Positions 29,249-38,709 of a stretch of DNA of 64,000 nt are shown here, in pieces. The position numbers and the translations under genes are program-made. The stretch comes from Streptomyces sp. WAC 01529. Its GTDB lineage: Bacteria > Actinomycetota > Actinomycetes > Streptomycetales > Streptomycetaceae. The notes under the pieces were generated by a model, which did not search any database, was not told where the DNA came from, and worked only from the letters and a program-made list of their open reading frames with translations. The stretch covers positions 1,618,501 through 1,682,500 of the forward strand of contig NZ_CP029617.1 of the NCBI RefSeq assembly GCF_003945545.1, in the 5' to 3' direction. Position 1 is the stretch's first letter. Every line of letters begins with the position of its first letter.

Positions 29249-30165
29249 GCCTTCTCCTCCATCGGCTCGGGGGCCCGGTCGAACTCGTCGGTCACGGTCG
29301 GCTCACCGGCGCCGTCCCCGCCCGTCCAGCGGACCATCAGCTCCCCCAGGGGGTCCTCCTGGTCCAGGGCGACGGCCTTCTCGCGGTACAGCTCCAGCAG
29401 GGCGAGGAAGCGGGCGACGACGGTCAGGGTGTCCCCCGCGTCCTCCACGAGCACCCGGAAGCTGGCCTCGCCCTGCTCCCGCAGCCGGGCGACGACGAGA
29501 GCGGCCTGCTCCCGCACGGACACCAGCGGGGCGTGGATGTGGTCGACGTACACCTGCGGCTTCGCGCGGGGCCGCATCGCCTTCACGGCGAGCTTGGCGA
29601 ACCCCTCGGCGCCGATGCTGATGACCACTTCCGGCAGCAGCTCGGCGTGGTGCGGCTCGAGGCCCACGGTGCGCGGATAGCGCCGCGCCTCCTCCTCCAG
29701 CCGCCCGCTGAAGATGTCCGCGATCTGCTTGTACGCGCGGTACTGCAACAAGCGCGCGAAGAGCAGGTCCCGCGCTTCGAGCAGCGCCAGGTCGGCCTCG
29801 TCCTCGACCTCGGCGGTGGGCAGCAGCCGTGCCGCCTTGAGGTCGAGCAGGGTGGCGGCGACCACCAGGAACTCGGTCGTCTGATCGAGGTCCCAGTCGG
29901 CCCCCATGGCCCGGATGTGCGCCATGAACTCGTCGGTCACCCTGGAGAGCGCGACCTCGGTGACGTCCAGCTTGTGCTTGGCGATCAGCTGGAGCAGCAG
30001 GTCGAAGGGCCCTTCGAAGTTCGCGAGCCGGACCTTGAACCGCCCGTCGTCGGGCTCGGCCGGGGGTTCGGCCACGGGCTCGGGCTCCGCGGGAGCCGCC
30101 CCCGGTCCCCGCCCCAAGGCGCGGCGGCGGGCGGCGGGCGGTGCGGGGTCGTCGTTCGTGGCCAT
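29245..30165 (-). CDS. scpA: Segregation and condensation protein ScpA
   Basis: 306 residues. After an Ala/Pro-rich start of about 40 residues comes FEGPFDLLLQLIAKHKLDVTEV, the kleisin entry that binds SMC; YLLVAATLLDLKAARLLP is replaced here by FLVVAATLLDLKAARLLP, typical of the family. The C-terminal winged helix ends about residue 280. It is between the ribbon-helix-helix gene and scpB in a partition/condensation operon. Confidence 0.94.
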   Translation of the reverse strand: MATNDDPAPPAARRRALGRGPGAAPAEPEPVAEPPAEPDDGRFKVRLANFEGPFDLLLQLIAKHKLDVTEVALSRVTDEFMAHIRAMGADWDLDQTTEFLVVAATLLDLKAARLLPTAEVEDEADLALLEARDLLFARLLQYRAYKQIADIFSGRLEEEARRYPRTVGLEPHHAELLPEVVISIGAEGFAKLAVKAMRPRAKPQVYVDHIHAPLVSVREQAALVVARLREQGEASFRVLVEDAGDTLTVVARFLALLELYREKAVALDQEDPLGELMVRWTGGDGAGEPTVTDEFDRAPEPMEEKA

Positions 30166-30184
30166 CAGGCGGGAAGGCTACCCC

Positions 30185-30805
30185 TTAGCGCCCGCGCAAC
30201 CGTCGTACGAGAATGCTCGCGTCCCCGCGCGACTCCAGATCGGCGAGGACGACGGCGACCGCCTCCCGCACGATCCGCCCGCGGTCGACCGCGAGGCCGT
30301 GCTCACCGCGGAGCACGAGCCGCGCGTGTTCGAGGTCCATCAGCTCCTCGGCGGAGACATACACGGTGATCTTCTCGTCGTGCCGCTCACGCCCGCTCGG
30401 CCGCCGGTTGGCCGCCCGCGCCCGCCGCCGCGCCTGCGCGGTGGAGGACCCTGATGAAGCCGACGAACCCGATGCACCGGCGGACTTGCCGCCGCCCTGG
30501 GCGGCAGAACCTTCCTGCTCCGTCTGCGCACGGCGTCCGGAGCCCTTCTCCGCGTCACCCGTGGAACGGCTGCGCGACCCGGCGCCCGACTCCGCGTCCG
30601 TGGCGGCGTGTTCGGCGGGCTCGCCGCCCTCGCCGCGCGCCGCCGCGTCCTCGGCCGCTGCGGCCCTCTCGTCGCTCTCGCCCGCCGGGGCGGGCACCCT
30701 CGCCTCGCCGTTCGCCGGGCGCCGCGGGGAGGACGACTGGAGGGCCATCCCCCCGGTCGTGCGGAACAGCTCGTCGGCCCCGGGCAGACTCACTCGGCGT
30801 GACAC
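30185..30805 (-). CDS. Disordered protein with ribbon-helix-helix-like C-terminus, ParA partner
   Basis: 206 residues. Residues 20-140 are low complexity (Ala, Gly, Ser, Glu). The end, KITVYVSAEELMDLEHARLV then DRGRIVREAVAVVLADL, has the beta-strand/helix/helix pattern of MetJ/Arc DNA-binding proteins. The GTG start lies inside the end of parA (16-bp overlap), so it is co-translated with ParA, like small ParA partners such as ParG. Likely a DNA-binding adapter for ParA or SMC; DNA site unknown. Confidence 0.7.
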   Translation of the reverse strand: MSRRVSLPGADELFRTTGGMALQSSSPRRPANGEARVPAPAGESDERAAAAEDAAARGEGGEPAEHAATDAESGAGSRSRSTGDAEKGSGRRAQTEQEGSAAQGGGKSAGASGSSASSGSSTAQARRRARAANRRPSGRERHDEKITVYVSAEELMDLEHARLVLRGEHGLAVDRGRIVREAVAVVLADLESRGDASILVRRLRGR

Positions 30806-31962
30806 CGGGCGAGCACCTCCCTGGCGAGCTGGCGGTAGGCGGCCGCGCCGACCGAGTTGGAGGCGTACGTGGTGATCGGCTCACCGGCGACCGTGGTCTC
30901 CGGGAAGCGGACCGTGCGCCCGATGACCGTGTGGTAGACGTGGTCGTCGAAGGCCTCGACCACGCGCGCGAGCACCTCACGGCTGTGCACCGTGCGGGAG
31001 TCGTACATGGTCGCGAGGATGCCGTCGAGCTCCAGCTCGGGGTTGAGCCGCTCCTGGACCTTCTCGATGGTCTCCGTCAGCAGGGCCACACCGCGCAGCG
31101 CGAAGAACTCGCACTCCAGCGGCACGATCACCTTGTGAGCCGCCGTCAGGGCGTTCACGGTGAGCAGGCCGAGCGAGGGCTGGCAGTCGATCACGATGTA
31201 GTCGTAGTCCTGCATCAGCGGCTTGAGCGCCCGCTGGAGCGTGGACTCGCGCGCGACCTCGCTCACCAGCTGCACCTCGGCTGCCGACAAGTCGATGTTG
31301 CTGGGCAGCAGGTCCATGTTGGGGACCGCCGTCTTCAGGAGCACCTCGTCCGCGGACATGCCGCGCTCCATCAGGAGGTTGTAGACCGTCAGGTCCAGCT
31401 CCATCGGGTTCACCCCGAGGCCCACCGAGAGGGCGCCCTGCGGGTCGAAGTCGACGAGCAGGACCCGTCGCCCGTACTCCGCGAGGGCGGCGCCCAGGTT
31501 GATGGTCGACGTGGTCTTGCCGACGCCGCCCTTCTGGTTGCACATCGCGATGATCTTGGCCGGGCCGTGGTCGGTCAGCGGGCCCGGGATCGGGAAGTAC
31601 GGCAGCGGGCGGCCGGTGGGGCCGATGCGCTCGCGGCGCTGACGGGCGGCGTCGGGCGCGAGCGTGGCCGCGTACTCCGGATCGGGTTCGTACTCGGCGT
31701 CTGGGTCGTAGAAGTGCCCCTGGGGCAGTTCCTCGTAGTCGGCGAGGTGGGTGTGGGTGTTATCGCCACTCCGGTCGCCGGCCATGGCGTTCACGTGATG
31801 GCCATCCATGCTCTGGGGTGCTGACTGTCTCGGCTGGGGGCTCTGCCGGGCTTCGAAGGTGCGGACAGCGACGGAGCCGACAGCCTCGAGCCCGACGGGT
31901 CCTTGGTCCCGCACAGGCATTCCTGGTTGACCACCCCCGGGAGCAAATGTCGACTCATTCAC
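30790..31962 (-). CDS. parA: ParA-family partition ATPase
   Basis: 390 residues. An unusual 130-residue N-terminal extension precedes the ATPase core. Deviant Walker A is NQKGGVGKTT near residues 142-151, and LLVDFDPQGALSVGLG, DYIVIDCQPSLG and ECEFFALRG follow. ParA-like ATPases bind DNA dynamically and move a partner protein. AAGGAGGT precedes the GTG start, one of the strongest ribosome sites in the window. Heads the parA-RHH-scpA-scpB-rluB operon. Probably distinct from the origin-proximal ParAB. Confidence 0.92.
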   Translation of the reverse strand: MNESTFAPGGGQPGMPVRDQGPVGLEAVGSVAVRTFEARQSPQPRQSAPQSMDGHHVNAMAGDRSGDNTHTHLADYEELPQGHFYDPDAEYEPDPEYAATLAPDAARQRRERIGPTGRPLPYFPIPGPLTDHGPAKIIAMCNQKGGVGKTTSTINLGAALAEYGRRVLLVDFDPQGALSVGLGVNPMELDLTVYNLLMERGMSADEVLLKTAVPNMDLLPSNIDLSAAEVQLVSEVARESTLQRALKPLMQDYDYIVIDCQPSLGLLTVNALTAAHKVIVPLECEFFALRGVALLTETIEKVQERLNPELELDGILATMYDSRTVHSREVLARVVEAFDDHVYHTVIGRTVRFPETTVAGEPITTYASNSVGAAAYRQLAREVLARCHAE

Positions 31963-32215
31963 AAGTCGTCTTACCTCCTTGGTGACCAGGAAATTTCTCG
32001 ATAGGTCAGCGTGGCACCATGCCGACGGTTGGCGACTCTATGGCGTGTCACCGCTCCGCAGCAACACAATCCGCCGGACCGGACCCGATGTGTCGGCAAA
32101 GGAACACCTCGATGTCAAGGGCATGCGGCTTGCCAACGGCACGTTTCCGGGGTGGGCGAATCGGTTAAAGGGTTACGTTCAAGGCGAGTTGAGCGTCTCC
32201 GCACGGATACGCATA

Positions 32216-32243
32216 CGGCCGGACCCCTCTCAAGGTCCGGCCG
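32216..32243. terminator. Hairpin CGGCCGGACC / GGTCCGGCCG
   Basis: A 10-bp perfect stem with an 8-nt loop in the parA/ald gap. It may end ald transcription from the right, together with the hairpin at 32285. Confidence 0.55.
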
Positions 32244-32284
32244 CGGGCGTGAGATTGACGACTTTCGTTGACGAAAGTGTCCGA

Positions 32285-32302
32285 GACCGACCGGAGTCGG
32301 TC
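32285..32302 (-). terminator. Hairpin after ald
   Basis: GACCGA-N6-TCGGTC lies 8 nt after the ald stop on the minus strand and is followed by a second inverted repeat. Modest stem, typical of streptomycete tandem terminators. Confidence 0.5.
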
Positions 32303-32309
32303 ACCTGGG

Positions 32310-33425
32310 TCAGCCGAGGAGCGACTCCAGCTCAAGGTGTTCGAGGCCGTGGGCCTCGGCGACCTGCCGGTAAACGACCTTGCCGTCATGGGTGTTGAGA
32401 CCCAGGGCGAGCGCGGGGTCACGGCGCAGCGCCTCGACCCAGCCGTTGTTCGCCAGCGAGACGATGTAGGGCATCGTCGCGTTGGTCAGCGCGTAGGTGG
32501 AGGTGTTGGGCACGGCGCCGGGCATGTTGGCGACGCAGTAGAAGACCGAGTTGTGGACCGGGAAGGTCGGCTCGGCGTGCGTGGTCGGGCGCGAGTCCTC
32601 GAAGCAGCCGCCCTGGTCGATCGCGATGTCGACAAGGACACTTCCCGGCTTCATGCGCGAGACCAGCTCGTTGGTGACCAGCTTCGGGGCCTTGGCGCCC
32701 GGGATGAGGACGGCACCGATGACGAGGTCGGCGTCCAGGCAGGCCTTCTCCAGCTCGAAAGAGTTGGAGATGACCGTCTGGATCTTCGTGCCGAAGATCT
32801 TGTCGGCTTCCTTGAGCTTGTTGATGTCCCTGTCGAGCAGGGTGACGTGGAAGCCCATGCCGATGGCGATCTGCGCGGCGTTCCAGCCGGAGACGCCGCC
32901 GCCGATGACGACGGCCTTGCCCGCGGCCACGCCCGGGACGCCGCCCGGCAGGACGCCGCGGCCGCCGTTGGCGGCCATCAGGTGGTAGGCGCCGACCTGC
33001 GGGGCCAGCCGGCCCGCGACCTCGGACATCGGGGCGAGCAGCGGCAGCGCGCGGTTCGCGGTCTCGACGGTCTCGTACGCGATGGCGGTCGTGCCCGACT
33101 CCAGGAGCGCGTCCGTGCACTCCTTGGACGCGGCCAGGTGCAGGTAGGTGAAGAGGGTCTGGTCCTTGCGGAGGCGGTGGTACTCCTCCGCGATGGGCTC
33201 CTTGACCTTCAGGAGCAGGTCCGCGGCGGCCCAGACCTCGTCGGCGGTGTCCAGGATCCGGGCACCGGCCGAGACGTACTCGGCGTCCGTGATCGAGGAG
33301 CCGACCCCGGCGTTCCGCTCGATGACGACCTGGTGGCCGTGGCGCACCAGCTCGTGCACACCGGCGGGGGTGATGGCCACCCGGAACTCGTTGTTCTTGA
33401 CCTCGCGGGGGATGCCGACCTTCAT
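32310..33425 (-). CDS. ald: Alanine dehydrogenase
   Basis: 371 residues, family length. MKVGIPREVKNNEFRVAITP is the canonical start. KVKEP and TYLHLA supply the catalytic lysine and histidine, and GGGVSGWNAA is the NAD-binding glycine loop. It reversibly deaminates alanine to pyruvate, often used in nitrogen recycling. Transcribed alone. An A/T-rich 145-bp leader with a repeated GGATTTCTCG (33451 and 33541) may hold regulatory sites. Confidence 0.96.
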   Translation of the reverse strand: MKVGIPREVKNNEFRVAITPAGVHELVRHGHQVVIERNAGVGSSITDAEYVSAGARILDTADEVWAAADLLLKVKEPIAEEYHRLRKDQTLFTYLHLAASKECTDALLESGTTAIAYETVETANRALPLLAPMSEVAGRLAPQVGAYHLMAANGGRGVLPGGVPGVAAGKAVVIGGGVSGWNAAQIAIGMGFHVTLLDRDINKLKEADKIFGTKIQTVISNSFELEKACLDADLVIGAVLIPGAKAPKLVTNELVSRMKPGSVLVDIAIDQGGCFEDSRPTTHAEPTFPVHNSVFYCVANMPGAVPNTSTYALTNATMPYIVSLANNGWVEALRRDPALALGLNTHDGKVVYRQVAEAHGLEHLELESLLG

Positions 33426-33570
33426 CGTCGATCACGGTCCTTGGCTCAGGGGATTTCTCGGGCAATGCAGCACAGACCGGTGCACACGAGGGCGCAACGG
33501 GAGGCACCACGAATGTACGCGGCGGAGCCAGTCTAATGAAGGATTTCTCGCTGTCTAGCCTTTCAATACT

Positions 33571-35664
33571 TCAATCCTCTGCGGATGCACTACGGATTTC
33601 GTAGGCGGAAGGCGCTGCTCCACCGTTCGATTCAAGCCTCGCGGCCTCCGGGTACTCCTCTCCCAGCATGCGCTCGGCCGCGCTCCTGTGCAGCCGGGCG
33701 GCCGCCGGGTCGCCGAGCCGCTCCAGGGTGTCCGCGAGGCGCAGCTGCAACGCCGCTTGCAGGCGTACGTCGTTGGCGTGTCGCGCCCACTCGACGGCTT
33801 CCTGACAGGTACGCAGCGATTCCTCGGGCCGGCCCGCGTACTCCTGCACGCGGGCCATCTCGCTCAACGCCCTTGCCTGGGCGGCCACATCGCCACTCTT
33901 GCGGTGCCCGGTGACGGCCGAACTCCAGTTGCGCAGCGCCTCGCCGTAGCGTCCCGCGTAGGTGTGCACGGCTCCGATACGGCCGTAGAGGCGGGCGGCG
34001 TCGGCGCGCTCGCCGCGGGCCAGGCGCTGGGCCAGGGCCCTGCCGAACCAGTCGGAGGCCCGGGACCAGTCCCCCAGCTCCTGGTAGGCGCCGCCTACGG
34101 ATTCCATCGCACGGCCGGTGGCGTACGGATCGTTCGCCGCGCGCCCCGCGTCCAGCGCCGCCCGGTAGCGCGCGAGCGCCTCCCGCGTGCGGCCCGTCTG
34201 GGCGTCCAGGTCCGCGAGGTTCAGCAGCGCGGCGGCCTGCTCGCGCGGCAGCTCCCGGCGCTCGGCCACGTCGAGGACAAGGCGGTGGATGCCGTAGAGG
34301 TCCGGGGCGGCCGCCTGGGTGCCGTAGTGCGCGACGAGGGCCCGGGTCAGGGCCGCCATCAGGCGCCGGGCGAGGGTGTCAAGCTCGCCGTCGGCCACCG
34401 CGAGGCGGGCCGCGGCGAGCAGTGCGGGCCGGCGGGCGGTGAGCCACTCGGCGGCGGCGCCGGGGCCTTCGAAGCGCAGGGCGCGCGGCAGTCCCGCGAT
34501 CTTCTTGCGGGCGGCGGAGGCGTCCGGCTCGGTGATCGCCCGGCAGGACTGCAGCAGGCGTACGGTCCGCTCCAGCATCCGGGCGCGGGCCAGCTGAAGC
34601 TCGGCCGGGCGGTCCTGGGTCTCGGTGAGGGCCCGCAGCAGCGGCACCAGGCAGCCCGGCACCTCGTACTGCGGCAGCGGCGAGGCCACGCGCCGGACCA
34701 GTCCGAGGGCGGCGAAGTCCTCCAGCGCGGCCTTGGCCCCGGAGACCGAGCAGCCCGCGAGCGCGGAGGCGGTGTGCGGGTCGACGTGGCCCGCCGGGGC
34801 GAGGGAGAGCAGGCGCAGGACCCGCGCGGAGGGCCCGGAGAGCGAGGCGTAGGTGTGCCGGAAGACCCGGGCGAGGGGCGGGCCCTCGTCGGGCAGGTCG
34901 TGCAGCCGCTTGGCCAGATCGGCGACGGCCGCCTTGGGGCGCACGGAGAGCCAGCCCCCGGCGAGCACGAGGGCCTGCGGATGGGCGGCGCACGCCTCGA
35001 CGAGGGACTCCGCGGAGCGCGGGTCGACCGTGATGCGCACGGGCCCGGCGGCGCGGGAGAGCAGTTCCACCGCGGCCGCCTTGTCGAGACCGCCGAGGGT
35101 GCACGGCCGCACGTCGGGGATGCCGGTGAGCGGGCCCTGGGAGACGGCGAGGACCAGGCAGCCGGGGGTGTCGGGGAGCAGCGCGTCGACCTGTTCGGCG
35201 TCGGCCGCGTCGTCGAGGAGCAGCAGGGCCCTGCGCTCTTTCAGCGCGTCCCTGAGCAGTGCGCAAAGGTCGTCGGCGCAGGCCCCGGCGGGGGCGGGGA
35301 CGGCCAGGGCGTCGAGGAGTTCGCGGGCGGTGCGCTCGGTCGGCACCCGCTCGCCGTCGGGGTCGGTGAGGCGGGCCCGCAGCACCGCGTCGGGGTAGTC
35401 GCCCGCGAGGCGGCGCACCAGTTCCTCGGCGAGTGCGGTGCGGCCGGAGCCGGGGCGGCCCGCGATGAGCAGGACGCGGGCGCGGGGCGCCTTGCGGCCG
35501 GAGAGGGTGTCGAGTCCGGCCCGGTCGATGTCCGCGCGGAGTTCCTTCAACTCTCTGAGCCGGCCGACGAACTGATCACTTGTCGGCTCCCCAGCGGCAC
35601 CGGCCGGTGGCGGCACCGCGCCGTCCGCCGCCGTACCGTCCGTGTCGACCGCCTGATCCGTCAC
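33571..35664 (-). CDS. STAND-type NTPase with TPR array
   Basis: 697 residues. Residues about 30-200 are an NB-ARC-like ATPase: LLIAGRPGSGRTALAEELV (P-loop with Arg where Lys is usual), then ALLLLDDAAD as Walker B. A helical winged-helix region follows (HTYASLSGPSARVLRLLSLAP). From about residue 460 come tetratricopeptide repeats (YRAALDAGRAANDPYATGRA, SDWFGRALAQRLARGERADA). Such proteins act as ligand-triggered switches or regulators. GGGAG precedes the GTG start. Transcribed alone; function unknown. Confidence 0.82.
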   Translation of the reverse strand: MTDQAVDTDGTAADGAVPPPAGAAGEPTSDQFVGRLRELKELRADIDRAGLDTLSGRKAPRARVLLIAGRPGSGRTALAEELVRRLAGDYPDAVLRARLTDPDGERVPTERTARELLDALAVPAPAGACADDLCALLRDALKERRALLLLDDAADAEQVDALLPDTPGCLVLAVSQGPLTGIPDVRPCTLGGLDKAAAVELLSRAAGPVRITVDPRSAESLVEACAAHPQALVLAGGWLSVRPKAAVADLAKRLHDLPDEGPPLARVFRHTYASLSGPSARVLRLLSLAPAGHVDPHTASALAGCSVSGAKAALEDFAALGLVRRVASPLPQYEVPGCLVPLLRALTETQDRPAELQLARARMLERTVRLLQSCRAITEPDASAARKKIAGLPRALRFEGPGAAAEWLTARRPALLAAARLAVADGELDTLARRLMAALTRALVAHYGTQAAAPDLYGIHRLVLDVAERRELPREQAAALLNLADLDAQTGRTREALARYRAALDAGRAANDPYATGRAMESVGGAYQELGDWSRASDWFGRALAQRLARGERADAARLYGRIGAVHTYAGRYGEALRNWSSAVTGHRKSGDVAAQARALSEMARVQEYAGRPEESLRTCQEAVEWARHANDVRLQAALQLRLADTLERLGDPAAARLHRSAAERMLGEEYPEAARLESNGGAAPSAYEIRSASAED

Positions 35665-35814
35665 GGGCCACGCTCCCGTCCGCCTGCGCACGAACCCGCC
35701 GGGACTTCTGGCGGGACGCTTTGAGAGCCTAGTTCAGGCCCTGCGGGGCGTCGGGACATGCGGCGCGCACAAGTCCCCCGATCGGATCAGCAGATCGTCA
35801 TACCGGTACGGCTG

Positions 35815-35843
35815 AACGGGAGGCGGCCCCGCGGTCTCCCGGT
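35815..35843 (-). terminator. Candidate hairpin after the Nudix gene
   Basis: A CGGGAG/CTCCCG stem enclosing a GC-rich loop lies just downstream of the Nudix hydrolase stop on the minus strand. Weakly supported, as the loop can pair internally. Confidence 0.4.
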
Positions 35844-35858
35844 TGCGGCCCCCGCGGT

Positions 35859-36485
35859 CTACGCCTCGAAGGGGCGCGCGGGCCAGGGTGCCTCGGCCGG
35901 GCGCAGCGCCTCGACGCCGTCGCCGTTCAGGGCCGCGTACAGCGAGAGCACGCCCACCACGAGGCAGTTGTTGTGCAGCTCTCCGGCGAGCACCCCGCGG
36001 ATGAGTTCGTCGAGCGGTACGCGGGTCAGCTCCATGTCGGCCTCCTCCTCGAAGACCTCGAAGCGCTCCCCCTCGGCCTCGGCGAGATCGCGGGCGAGGA
36101 AGACGCGCACGGCCTCGTCGCAGCCGCCGGGGCTGGTGTAGACGTCGGTGAGCACGCGCCAGTCGCCCGCCTTGACGTGCGCCTCCTCGTACAGCTCGCG
36201 CTGCGCGGCGTGCAGGGGGTTCTCGCCGGGGACGTCGAGCAGCCCCGCGGGGATCTCCCAGAGCTTGTGGCGGACCGGGTGGCGGTACTGGCGGATGACC
36301 AGGACGCGGCCCTCGCCGTCGAGCGCGAGGACGGCCACCGAGCCGGGGTGGACCTGGTAGTCGCGGTGGACGACGGACCCGTCGGGCATGACCACGTCGT
36401 CGGTGCGCACCGATGTCTTGTTCCCGACGAAGGGGGTCTGGGTGGCGGTGACCTGCCACTCCTCGGCGGTGTCCTTGATCGTCAT
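35859..36485 (-). CDS. Nudix hydrolase, ADP-ribose pyrophosphatase-like
   Basis: 208 residues. VLVIRQYRHPVRHKLWEIPAGLLDVPGE leads into the Nudix box QRELYEEAHV. The box has His where the last Gly usually stands. The array matches actinobacterial ADP-ribose pyrophosphatases, which split ADP-ribose to AMP and ribose-5-phosphate. GGAGG precedes the ATG. It follows pyrG by 87 bp, behind a strong hairpin. Confidence 0.85.
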   Translation of the reverse strand: MTIKDTAEEWQVTATQTPFVGNKTSVRTDDVVMPDGSVVHRDYQVHPGSVAVLALDGEGRVLVIRQYRHPVRHKLWEIPAGLLDVPGENPLHAAQRELYEEAHVKAGDWRVLTDVYTSPGGCDEAVRVFLARDLAEAEGERFEVFEEEADMELTRVPLDELIRGVLAGELHNNCLVVGVLSLYAALNGDGVEALRPAEAPWPARPFEA

Positions 36486-36504
36486 GTCGCCCGTTCCTCC
36501 CACA

Positions 36505-36553
36505 CGTACAAACGAAAACCGGGGTACGCGTCCCAGCGGGACACGCACCCCGG
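36505..36553 (-). terminator. Intrinsic terminator of pyrG
   Basis: A 16-bp stem (36519-36534 with 36538-36553, two non-Watson-Crick positions, 3-nt loop) is followed on the minus strand by TTTTCGTTTGT. A U-rich tail is unusual in this genome and supports rho-independent termination of pyrG ahead of the Nudix gene. Confidence 0.85.
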
Positions 36554-36572
36554 CAACCGTATCTCCCTGGTG

Positions 36573-38234
<1,662 letters not shown>

Positions 38235-38709
38235 GGCCAAGAGGGGGCTCCCGTGGTCGCGGTCTGGAAGGTGCGTACCGGCGGCCTCACCGGGGAATCG
38301 GGGGGAGGTGCCGTCGCTGCGGTTCGGGGGTTCTATGACCACCGGCTCACGGGCTACCAGGGTATCAGCGCCGGGAGGAGGCTGCTTCCGGCCACGCTCC
38401 GCCATCAGGCGCACACAGTGCCGTCACAGGACCCGCACGCCCCCCGATCCCCCACGGCACCGCGGCACACCGGCTCACACCCCCTCTCACCTGCCGCTCA
38501 CCCGTTCGGCCGCGCCTCGTTGCCGGGAGGGGCGCGCAGATCACCAACGTGCGTCGTATCCTGCTCGGACACTCGCTGCCGAGCCCCCTCCGGCACACGG
38601 CACCACCCCGCCTTGCACCCGGAACAAGCGCTCGGCAACGATCACTTGACCGCTGACCAGTAAGTAAGCGCCCCGCGGGGCGAACGTGGCCGTTCGACTG
38701 GAGATGCAC
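38235..38709. other. Divergent intergenic region pyrG / GH15
   Basis: 475 bp with no convincing gene. Long C-rich stretches with ACACC tracts lie in the middle (38410-38520). TTGACC at 38646 is a possible minus-35 box for the glycosidase gene, without a clear minus-10. pyrG attenuation signals were not seen. Confidence 0.45.

Larger units (their letters stand above)
31963..32309. other. Intergenic region upstream of parA with hairpins
   Basis: 347 bp between parA start and ald stop. It holds two hairpins listed separately (32216-32243 and 32285-32302) and an ACTTTCGT-TG-ACGAAAGT inverted repeat at 32261-32278. The remainder is A/T-richer than coding DNA and presumably contains the parA promoter. 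No ORF of consequence. Confidence 0.5.
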
